Source of the DNA: Endozoicomonas sp. ISHI1
GTDB lineage: Bacteria; Pseudomonadota; Gammaproteobacteria; Pseudomonadales; Endozoicomonadaceae
Length of the DNA stretch: 55,739 nucleotides
NCBI RefSeq assembly: GCF_024606225.1
Contig: NZ_JAGRPU010000036.1
Span: 1-55,739, forward strand
Direction of reading: 5' to 3'
The notes under the pieces were generated by a model. It made no database searches. It was not told the origin of the DNA and saw nothing but the letters and a program-made list of their open reading frames with translations. Below, piece by piece: positions 18,072 to 24,756 of the stretch (its first letter is position 1; each line of letters begins with the position of its first letter). Both the position numbers and the translations under genes were made by a program.

Positions 18072-19304
18072 ATGAGAGCATACAAGTACAGAACCTACCC
18101 CAACCCTGAACAGCGAGTGCTGATTGAAAAGCACTTCGGTTGCTCTCGTCATGTCTATAACTGGGCATTGTCAGAAAAAGACAAACATTACAAAGAAACC
18201 GGAAAGAGCCTGTCAAAGCGTCAGCTTCAGGATCGTCTGGTTGCCAGCAAGAAAGACGACAAAGAATGGTTGACGGACGTCAACAGTCAAAGTCTGCTGG
18301 CCTCTCTCGCCAACCTGGATACTGCGTTCACCAACTTTTTTCAGGGTCGAGCCCAGTTTCCAAAATTCAAATCAAAATATTCCGGCTGGCAGTCTTTCCA
18401 ATGCCCCCAGCATGTAACGGTTGATTTTGAAGCATCGGCTATCAACCTGCCAAAGCTGAAGGGAATAAAAGCAAAACTTCATCGCCCGTTTTCCGGCAAG
18501 GTCAAAACCGTTACTGTCAAGCGTTCACCGTCAGGCAAATACTTTGCCAGTGTGTTGGTTGATGATGGTGTTGTTGATCCAGCTCCTGCAACGATTGAAA
18601 GAGAAAACACTGTTGGTCTTGATGTTGGGCTGACTGAATTTCTTATTGATAGTAAAGGTAACAAGACTGAAAACCCTCGTATTCTGAAGGCTTCACTGGT
18701 TCGGCTGGCAATGGAGCAAAAGATACTCGCCAGAAAGAAAAAAGGTTCAGCCAACAGATCAAAGCAAAAACGCAAAGTCTCCATAATCCATGAAAAAATA
18801 GCCAACCGTCGCTACGATTTCACGCACCAGGCAACAGCAAATTTGGCTGACAAAAGCCACGCAACCACCTTTGCTGTAGAAGACCTCAATATCAAAGGCA
18901 TGATAAAAAACCGTAAACTTGCCAGAGCAATACAGGACGCAGGCTGGGGAATGTTTCTGACGACACTGGAATACAAGTGTCGTTGGAATGGCAAGAACCT
19001 GATTCGGATAGGGAGGTTCCATCCGAGTTCCAAACTGTGTAATTGCTGCGGCTATAAAATGGAAGCCATGCCCCTGTCTGTGCGGGAGTGGCAGTGCCCA
19101 AATTGTCAATCTGTCAATGACAGGGACATAAACGCCGCCTGTAATATCCGTGATATTGGTTTAGCTGATTCGCTGGGATGCAGCGTTTGTATAAAGAGTT
19201 CCCCTGTAGCAATATCTGTCAGCGCAGGTGCTACAGCGAAAGGTGTTGAGAGTTCTCAGCGTGGGTCGCAAGAAGCCCCCACTAAAGCTGCTTCAGCGGC
19301 TTAG
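18072..19304 (+). CDS. tnpB: TnpB, RNA-guided nuclease of an IS200/IS605 element
   Basis: About 410 residues. The N-terminal region begins MRAYKYRTYPNPEQ. The RuvC-like nuclease motifs are intact: GLDVGLTEF (Asp), FAVEDLNIKGM (Glu) and NDRDINAACNI (Asp). A zinc ribbon, CNCCGY...CPNC, lies between the last two. TnpB proteins of this family are known to be guided by an RNA made from the element's right end. The ATG at 18072 is preferred over an upstream GTG because it gives the family N-terminus. The 3' end of the gene overlaps the right-end hairpin. The C-terminal tail (KGVESSQRGSQEAPTKAASAA) is largely encoded by that structured DNA. Confidence 0.92.
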   Translation: MRAYKYRTYPNPEQRVLIEKHFGCSRHVYNWALSEKDKHYKETGKSLSKRQLQDRLVASKKDDKEWLTDVNSQSLLASLANLDTAFTNFFQGRAQFPKFKSKYSGWQSFQCPQHVTVDFEASAINLPKLKGIKAKLHRPFSGKVKTVTVKRSPSGKYFASVLVDDGVVDPAPATIERENTVGLDVGLTEFLIDSKGNKTENPRILKASLVRLAMEQKILARKKKGSANRSKQKRKVSIIHEKIANRRYDFTHQATANLADKSHATTFAVEDLNIKGMIKNRKLARAIQDAGWGMFLTTLEYKCRWNGKNLIRIGRFHPSSKLCNCCGYKMEAMPLSVREWQCPNCQSVNDRDINAACNIRDIGLADSLGCSVCIKSSPVAISVSAGATAKGVESSQRGSQEAPTKAASAA

Positions 19305-19316
19305 TGGTGGGAGTAC
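19180..19316 (+). ncRNA. Putative right-end guide RNA (omega/reRNA) of the IS element
   Basis: In this family the guide RNA scaffold comes from the 3' end of tnpB and the right end. Here a long hairpin (cccccactaaagc pairing with gcttagtggtggg, about 19276-19311) overlaps the last codons and stop of tnpB. The guide would be the DNA just after the right end, near 19316. The position is inferred from family knowledge plus the hairpin; the 5' end is a guess. Confidence 0.4.
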
Positions 19317-19329
19317 ATCACCCCGTAAA

Positions 19330-19944
19330 TTAATCATCAAAATAAATAGAAGGATGAGGAGGGCAGAGCACGCCAACGAATGCACCAGCGGCAAAACCAG
19401 CAAAATGACTAGCAGCAAGGTAGCCATAAAATGCATAAGCTATAGGGCAGCTGGCAAGGCTAATAGAAAAACCTATAAACCCGTAAGGTAGTACTTCAAT
19501 TACGCTATTTCCCGCTCCAAAAACAGCTCCGGATAGAGTAGCTGTGCGTACACCAGCAGCCAAAGCGGTCATAACATCACCAGTCTCAGCCAAACCACTG
19601 TAAATATTAATAATGCCAGAGGTACCAATAAGAGTTGCCCCAATAAGAGCAGAGCCAGCAGCACCAATAAAAGCATTAGTAGCAATTTGAGATATTCTGG
19701 TTACCCGTTCACGCAATGATCGAGGAGGAGGCATATTCTCAAAAACATATGACGGCACCGGAGCCCTACAGCTAGGACAAGTCTTGGAATGGCCATACCA
19801 TATAGCAAGACATTTTCTTCCAAAAACATGAGATTCATGGCACGGGAGAACCACTTTTTTATTCTTACATCGAAGATCTTCATTATCTTTTTCATTAAAA
19901 GACCCGAGACAGATTTGACATGCATCCGAAACACTCATTGTCAT
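19330..19944 (-). CDS. RING-finger protein with hydrophobic C-terminus, probable host-directed effector
   Basis: About 204 residues. A RING-H2-like cysteine/histidine pattern fills residues 7-60: CQICLG, then DLRCKNKKVVLPCHESHVFGRKC split around the Cys-His-His-Cys core, then CPSCRAP. RING domains recruit ubiquitin-conjugating enzymes; bacteria have no ubiquitin system of their own, so activity would be in a eukaryotic host. The rest is Gly/Ala-rich and hydrophobic with at least three likely membrane segments, suggesting insertion into a membrane. The ATG at 19942-19944 (MTMSVSDACQIC) has GGAA 8 bases upstream; a TTG at 20010 would add 22 residues without a ribosome binding site. It is next to an IS end and more AT-rich than its neighbours, consistent with transfer. 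Function is inferred from the domain only. Confidence 0.75.
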   Translation of the reverse strand: MTMSVSDACQICLGSFNEKDNEDLRCKNKKVVLPCHESHVFGRKCLAIWYGHSKTCPSCRAPVPSYVFENMPPPRSLRERVTRISQIATNAFIGAAGSALIGATLIGTSGIINIYSGLAETGDVMTALAAGVRTATLSGAVFGAGNSVIEVLPYGFIGFSISLASCPIAYAFYGYLAASHFAGFAAGAFVGVLCPPHPSIYFDD

Positions 19945-20099
19945 AAAATAAGTTCCATTTCTGTTCATTAGTAAATAATGAGATAAAAAACTGGCAGAAA
20001 AGTTCCCCAAATTTTATGACTTACCCTGTGAAAAGCCATAACGATGCCAGGCGGAAGAACCGTTGCCTCGTCTCAGCTTTGCTCGCTACTTTTGCGACA

Positions 20100-20340
20100 G
20101 CTTCCTCCGTGGGAATGACGCCCTCCTACTTAGCGACCATTCTGGCAATATCATCATGCTCCATGCCACTCCGGGCGAAGAAGTGCTTGAGACGATTGCA
20201 CCCGGAGCCGGTCCCGGTACGTGCCCCAAAGTTCGGGCAATACGGGAAAGGTTGACTGAACCCATCTGCATGAGGCCAAAAATAACCAGCGCAATAAGGT
20301 CAATACAGGATTGATGCCCAAGAGAGGTTTCAAGATGATT
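20100..20340 (-). pseudogene. Decayed IS4-like transposase N-terminal fragment
   Basis: Read on the reverse strand from 20340, one frame gives IDLIALVIFGLMQMGSVNLSRIARTL, a layout typical of the N-terminal region of IS4-family transposases. After a +1 shift near 20222 the next frame gives CNRLKHFFARSGMEHDDIARMV, the next conserved block. A stop follows at about 20127. The catalytic DDE domain is missing. It is the relic of a second insertion event at this junction. Confidence 0.6.
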
Positions 20341-20441
20341 TGCCAGTAAATGGGGGCTTGTCCCCTGCAGAGGTCGTCAAGTTGCAAGATCAGTCATTTG
20401 GTCCATATATATTCTTCAGCATATGGAGGTTATTGGCTGAT

Positions 20442-20720
20442 ATGAAAAAATATATAGCTCTGACTGCTCTTTTTTGTCTTTCCTGTAAGAGTGTTGCCAC
20501 AGGCTATGTTATCCGCAGTCCTTATGACTACAATTCTGTGGCTAATTTTGTGCTTCAATCAAATGGCTGGGGTATTCTTTGGGTGTCCATCCGGCAGCAG
20601 GCTTTTCCATACTGGGTGCAAGGCTTCCCCGCGCCAACAAACTTTTTCCCTAGTCATATGGGTATTATGATTCGAGGCTGCATGTATTATGTTGAGGTAC
20701 TGGATTACTTCTCTCCCTAG
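20442..20720 (+). CDS. Small secreted or lipoprotein, unknown function
   Basis: 92 residues from the ATG at 20442. The start MKKYIALTALFCLSCKSVATG is a classic signal peptide, and LSC could be a lipobox with lipidated cysteine. The mature part is short, aromatic-rich (WGILWVSIRQQAFPYW, MYYVEVLDYF) and matches nothing I recognise. GGAGG lies 12 bases upstream, which is rather far. The stop TAG at 20718-20720 is part of a CTAG followed by cagcctga, the beginning of the palindromic repeat arm seen at 2625, so the gene end may have been created by that element. It may be a truncated gene. Confidence 0.5.
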   Translation: MKKYIALTALFCLSCKSVATGYVIRSPYDYNSVANFVLQSNGWGILWVSIRQQAFPYWVQGFPAPTNFFPSHMGIMIRGCMYYVEVLDYFSP

Positions 20721-20734
20721 CAGCCTGACACGGC

Positions 20735-20767
20735 CATTCCAGCTGACGCCTTCGGCGGAGCTGAATG
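20735..20767. terminator. Hairpin between convergent genes
   Basis: A long imperfect stem: cattccagct pairs with agctgaatg and an inner cgcc-ttc-ggcg. It lies between the forward small secreted gene and reverse ycgN, where a shared terminator would be expected. No clear T-run. Confidence 0.45.
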
Positions 20768-20795
20768 TCGTCGGGGATAGCGGGGGCTGCCCGAC

Positions 20796-21245
20796 TCAGC
20801 GCTCGACGGGCTGCAGGGGGATAATGTAATCTTCCCAATCCTCTTCAGGCACTGAGCTTTCTGATTGCGCAAACGCCCCGATGGAAATGCCAGCCAAATG
20901 AACGCTGTCCGGGTTTCCGGATATCAGAGGGTGCCAGTCGCAAAGCGGTTTGCCTTCGGCCAGAAGTCGATAGGCACAGGTGTCTGGCAGCCAGTGAAAA
21001 TGAGGAATATCACTGGCTGTCAGCTTAAGGCATTCAGGGACTTTTTCCTTGCGGTGTTCATAATCTGAACACTGGCAGCTATGAATATCCAGCAGCTTGC
21101 AGGCCAGAGAGGTGTAGTGAACCTCTCCTGTATCCTCATCTTGCAGCTTTTGCAGGCAGCAGCGACCGCAGCCATCACAGAGGCTCTCCCATTCATCAGG
21201 AGTCATCTGTTCGAGGGATTTGGTCTGCCAGAAAGAGGTTGTCAT
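20796..21245 (-). CDS. ycgN: YcgN-family cysteine-cluster protein (UPF0260)
   Basis: 149 residues, close to the family's usual 150. A cluster of conserved cysteines, ESLCDGCGRCCLQKL near the N-terminus, CKLLDIHSCQCSDYEHR in the middle, CLKL and CAYRLLAEGKPLCDWHPL, suggests metal or iron-sulfur binding, as proposed for this uncharacterised family. The start was set at the ATG at 21243-21245 (MTTSFWQTKSLEQM), which fits the family start; an upstream in-frame codon would add 12 residues. It is a core gene lying between mobile-element debris and the giant repeat genes. Confidence 0.88.
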   Translation of the reverse strand: MTTSFWQTKSLEQMTPDEWESLCDGCGRCCLQKLQDEDTGEVHYTSLACKLLDIHSCQCSDYEHRKEKVPECLKLTASDIPHFHWLPDTCAYRLLAEGKPLCDWHPLISGNPDSVHLAGISIGAFAQSESSVPEEDWEDYIIPLQPVER

Positions 21246-21302
21246 ACCGCAATAGTGTTCATTTAATGTGAAGTAGTGCAATTACCGGCAGAAAGTAACG
21301 AA

Positions 21303-21503
21303 CTAATAGCCATGAAGCAACTCTAATTCCTGACAACTCTCACAAACATCAAGAGCAACTTCCAATAATAAAGGGTCTCGCCTTTTTAGAAGAATGCTCT
21401 TTTCTGAGTTTTTGCAGGGCAGTCAAAGAAGTAAACAGTTCGAATACAGGCCGGGCGTTGTTGGCGTCCAGAAAACGCAACTGATCAGCTCCTGCATCCA
21501 TGC
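21303..21503 (-). pseudogene. Debris of the C-terminal domain of repeat gene R1
   Basis: Reverse-strand reading from about 21500 gives DQLRFLDANNARPVFELF and TALQKLRKEHSS, clearly the block found in the C-terminal domains of R2-R7. A large internal deletion and a one-base insertion follow. In the shifted frame the sequence continues RDPLLLEVALDVCESCQEL and ends ELLHGY at a TAG at 21303-21305, matching the C-terminal tail of the intact paralogs. This shows that R1 once had the full C-terminal domain. Confidence 0.85.
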
Positions 21504-21505
21504 AG

Positions 21506-21643
21506 TTGTGCGGTTGCGATAAATTGGCCTGAAAATTCATGCTCCCTCGTCAAATAGCTCGCTATTCTCCTCGGGATCAGAAATTTTTATCCTTAATTTC
21601 TCGCAACCTTCGCTACGGACACATAAGTTCGACAGGCTGCTAG
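21506..21643. repeat. Palindromic-ended repeat, copy 3 (left end lost)
   Basis: It shares the core tcaaatagctcgctattctc and flanking sequence with the copies at 2625 and 2788, and the right arm ending gacaggctgctag. The left arm is missing and replaced by debris of the R1 C-terminal domain. Its final CTAG supplies the TAG stop codon of R1. Confidence 0.75.
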
Positions 21644-24486
21644 TCTTTCCATTTCGGCCAGTTGAAAATCGCTTTCACTTGCTCATATTGGGGCAAGCCT
21701 CTTGACGTAGACATGGACGAGAAAGCGCGGAACAGCTCCTCATTGAATCCATGCTCATACTGCTGGTCTTTCGATTCCAGCCGACTCAGCGTGTCTTTCA
21801 CTTCCTGCTGATGCTTGGGCAAGCCTCTGCCATGATTCCTGGACGCGTAGTAGAGGAACAGCGCCGTATTGAACTTGTCATCCCGTCTCCATTCAAGCCA
21901 GCCCAGCACCACTGTCACTTCCTCATGTTTGGGGAAGCCTTTGCCATGATTCATGGACGAGAGGGCGAGGAACAGCTCCGTATTGAACCGGCCATCCTGG
22001 TCTCTCCATTCCGGCCAGTCCAGCATTAGTCTTACTTCTACGTGTTTGGGAAAGCCTCTGCCATGATTCATAGACGAGACGGCAAGGAACAGCTTCGTAT
22101 TGAACTCGCCATCCTGGTCTCTCCATTCCGGCCAGCTCAGCAGCACTGCCACTTCCTCATGTTTGGGAAAGCCTTTGCCGTGATTCATAAACGAGACGGC
22201 GACGAAAAGCTTCGTATTGAACTTGCCATCCCGGTCTCTCCATTCCGGCCAGCCCAGCAGCACTGTCACTTCCTCATGTTTGGGAAAGCCTCTGCCATGA
22301 TTCATAGACATGACGGCGAGAAACAGCTCCGTATTGAACTTGCCATCCTGGTCTCTCCATTCCGGCCAGCCGAGCAGCACTGCCACTTCCTCATGTTTGG
22401 GAAAGCCTCTGCCATGATTCACAGACGTGACGGCGAGGAACAGCTTCGTATTGAACTTGCCATCCTGGTCTCTCCATTCCGGCCAGCCCAGCAGCACTGC
22501 CACTTCCTCATGTTTGGGAAAGCCTCTGCCATGATTCACAGATGTGACGGCGAGGAACAGCTTCGTATTGAACTCGCCATCCTGGTCTCTCCATTCCGGC
22601 CAGCCCAGCAGCACTGCCACTTCCTCATGTTTGGGAAAGCCTCTGCCATGATTCATAGACATGACGGCGAGAAACAGCTCCGTATTGAACTCGCCATCCT
22701 GGTCTCTCCATTCCGGCCAGCCCAGCAGCATTGTCACTTCTTCATGTTTGGGAAAGCCTCTGCCATGATTCATAGACGAGACGGCGAGGAACAGCTCCGT
22801 ATTGAACTCGCCATCCTGGTCTCTCCATTCCGGCCAGCCCAGCAGCATTGTCACTTCTTCATGTTTGAGAAAGCCTCTGCCATGATTCATAGACGTGACG
22901 GCGAGAAACAGCTCCGCATTGAACTTGCCATCCCGGTCTCTCCATTCCGGCCAGCCCAATACCTCTTTTACTTTCTCCTTATGTTTGTGCAGGCCTTTGC
23001 CATGATCCATGCACGAGAAGACGAGGAACAGCTTCGTATTGAACTCGCCATTCTTGTCTTTCCATTCAGGCCAGCTCAGCACCGCTTTCACTTCCTCATG
23101 TTTGGGAAAGCCTCTGCTATGATTCATAGACGAGATGGCGAGGAACAGCTGTGTATTGAAATTGTCATTCTGGTCTTTCCATTCCGGCCAGCTCAGTATT
23201 GCTTTCACTTCCTCATGTTTGGGCACACCTTTGCCATTGTTCATGGATGCAAAGGAAGTTAATACATTCAAACTGGCTAAATATGCGAGTTCATCCTGGC
23301 TACGTTCGACAAAATCAGAGATATGTTCTTTTCTATTCTTCAGCATGTCGGTCAGCACGTCAGTATTTTTGATGCTTTCAGTAAGGTGCCCAAAAAAAGC
23401 AATGGCATTATCGAAGAAACCATTAAAAGAATTTCTCTCTACGAAACCAAGCAGCCTGTAAAAAGAGTACTTAACCGTGATGTTTTCTTTCTCGAATACC
23501 ACCATCAGGGATTGCACTTTTTCCAATTCTTCATTGGTTAATTCGTATTCGATATTCTCTTTTACTTCTTCCAATGGTTCATTTTTTTTACTCTCAGTCC
23601 CCGGCGGGCAGTTGTCACATAAAAACGCTGAAGCTGATTCCTCATTAGCTATACGCTTTAATTCTTGTTGATTCAGTGGCTTGTTACACTTCGAACAAGT
23701 TGCAACCGAACTTCCAGTGTCCTGCTCAGCCGAGGGTTTCAGTGGGTCATCGCCCCCACTACCACTGTCGTCTTCTGAATCGGTTTCCTGGCCAGGGACG
23801 GCGGCTTGGGAAATCTGGCCGGATTGGCCTGACCCGCCTGTTGTCGCAGTCGACGATGCTGCAGTCGTTCGGGAGGGGTGACCCTTTTTCCCGGAACCCG
23901 CCTGACGGCCAGAACCTTTACCAGAAGTGATCTCACGGTAAATACTGAGTTCCTGATCATTATCTGCCAGCCATGTTTGAAGCAGTCCTGGATCAATCGT
24001 GGCAGGGTCTGACCTTTCCAGATCCATAAGATCCGCTTCAATCACCATGATCCGGTTTGACAAAACCCGAGCTAGTGTTGTTTGGTTTTTATTAGTAGAT
24101 AATTGTCGTTTTAATCGTAGCTTACGAAGCAGTTCCTTTTTTTTTTGCAGGTATTTTTGAACAGGGCTGAGAACAAGGTTATGGGCAGGCTGGGGCTGTG
24201 GATCGGTATTCCAGTTGTTTCCGTCACTTGGCCAAATGGGGAGGGGAGGCAATTGTTGAGCGAGTGGCATAAACCCAGCCGAATGAGGATTGGTTTTTAC
24301 AGGTTCAGTCAACTTATTGGTATAAACGAAATGCACTGGTGGTGGGCTTGAGCCGGCTAATCCCAATGCGGGCAGCGACTCCCCAAACATTATGCTCATC
24401 AACAGAAGCAGCGGTCGGAGCATTAAGCAGAGAGTTTGGTTTTTTTGTTGGCGTCTCGTAGATTCAGGCTTAAAAAAAATCCGCAT
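21640..24486 (-). CDS. R1: truncated 39-residue-repeat protein (WPEW repeats)
   Basis: 948 residues; a degenerate member of the seven-gene family. A hydrophobic segment at about residues 19-44 (LRPLLLLMSIMFGESLPALGL) looks like a signal peptide or anchor. A proline-rich linker, a helical segment ending LARVLSNRIMVIEADLMDLE, a Ser/Thr/Gly-rich stretch and a C-x2-C-x22-C-x2-C motif at about 263-291 follow. The basic nuclear-signal-like region of its paralogs is absent: the zinc motif runs almost directly into the helical cap. Fourteen repeats occupy about residues 408-948 and the protein stops in the last one, at a TAG provided by the palindromic repeat at 21506-21643. The ATG at 24486 has AGGAG 6 bases upstream, the best ribosome binding site of the family. 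Whether the shortened protein still functions is unknown. Confidence 0.85.
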   Translation of the reverse strand: MRIFFKPESTRRQQKNQTLCLMLRPLLLLMSIMFGESLPALGLAGSSPPPVHFVYTNKLTEPVKTNPHSAGFMPLAQQLPPLPIWPSDGNNWNTDPQPQPAHNLVLSPVQKYLQKKKELLRKLRLKRQLSTNKNQTTLARVLSNRIMVIEADLMDLERSDPATIDPGLLQTWLADNDQELSIYREITSGKGSGRQAGSGKKGHPSRTTAASSTATTGGSGQSGQISQAAVPGQETDSEDDSGSGGDDPLKPSAEQDTGSSVATCSKCNKPLNQQELKRIANEESASAFLCDNCPPGTESKKNEPLEEVKENIEYELTNEELEKVQSLMVVFEKENITVKYSFYRLLGFVERNSFNGFFDNAIAFFGHLTESIKNTDVLTDMLKNRKEHISDFVERSQDELAYLASLNVLTSFASMNNGKGVPKHEEVKAILSWPEWKDQNDNFNTQLFLAISSMNHSRGFPKHEEVKAVLSWPEWKDKNGEFNTKLFLVFSCMDHGKGLHKHKEKVKEVLGWPEWRDRDGKFNAELFLAVTSMNHGRGFLKHEEVTMLLGWPEWRDQDGEFNTELFLAVSSMNHGRGFPKHEEVTMLLGWPEWRDQDGEFNTELFLAVMSMNHGRGFPKHEEVAVLLGWPEWRDQDGEFNTKLFLAVTSVNHGRGFPKHEEVAVLLGWPEWRDQDGKFNTKLFLAVTSVNHGRGFPKHEEVAVLLGWPEWRDQDGKFNTELFLAVMSMNHGRGFPKHEEVTVLLGWPEWRDRDGKFNTKLFVAVSFMNHGKGFPKHEEVAVLLSWPEWRDQDGEFNTKLFLAVSSMNHGRGFPKHVEVRLMLDWPEWRDQDGRFNTELFLALSSMNHGKGFPKHEEVTVVLGWLEWRRDDKFNTALFLYYASRNHGRGLPKHQQEVKDTLSRLESKDQQYEHGFNEELFRAFSSMSTSRGLPQYEQVKAIFNWPKWKD
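21643..23262 (-). repeat. R1 repeat array, 14 units of 117 bp
   Basis: Two residues after the conserved Asn, units 1 to 14: NG, HS, HG (Asp replaces Asn), then HG in units 4-13, and TS (Ser replaces Asn). The units are strikingly uniform (NHGRGFPKHEEV recurs), unlike those of the other six genes. Unit 3 carries one extra residue (LHKHKEKVKEV). Confidence 0.9.
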
Positions 24487-24572
24487 CACGGACTCCTTCG
24501 CTATTGGAAAAACACGTTATTTTAACGTCATCCGGCTCATGACCATTGAATGACCTCTCATTGGCACCGGAA

Positions 24573-24581
24573 TATATAGCA
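24573..24581 (-). promoter_or_regulatory. Candidate extended -10 promoter of R1
   Basis: Reverse-strand TGC-TATATA, the same TGC-TATA core that stands upstream of R2-R6. It lies about 87 bases before the R1 start. No good -35 box is visible, as expected for extended -10 promoters. Confidence 0.4.
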
Positions 24582-24756
24582 GCCAGATAGTCAGTGCGCC
24601 ACGATCGGAGTTGGCGAAAAGTTTTTTTTAAGTGAGAGAGTTCGCCTGACAGAAGCTTTCGTCAAACTTAAAGAAGCGGGTTAGCTTAATTGAGGCTTTT
24701 ATAAAACGACAGTAGTCTAAAGAAATCTGCTGAGTCAGACGAAAGACATATGCCTA

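Larger units (their letters stand above)
17549..19316. mobile_element. IS200/IS605-type insertion sequence
   Basis: A divergent tnpA (minus) and tnpB (plus) are bounded by hairpins. On the left are ctccatcca / tggatggag at 17549-17557 and 17595-17603 and agccc-gtata-gggct at about 17617-17631; on the right is a long hairpin at about 19276-19311. There are no terminal inverted repeats, as expected for this family. Exact ends are not determined; the left end may be either hairpin. It separates the broken lacI from the RING-protein gene. Confidence 0.75.

Noticed and set aside
22042-23262. Long forward-strand open frames across the repeat arrays (for example here, 26632-27423, 27898-28860 and 38555-39616)
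   Set aside because: The repeat unit is 117 bp, a multiple of three, so an antisense frame free of stops in one unit stays open over many units. They lack ribosome binding sites and encode only mirrored repeats.
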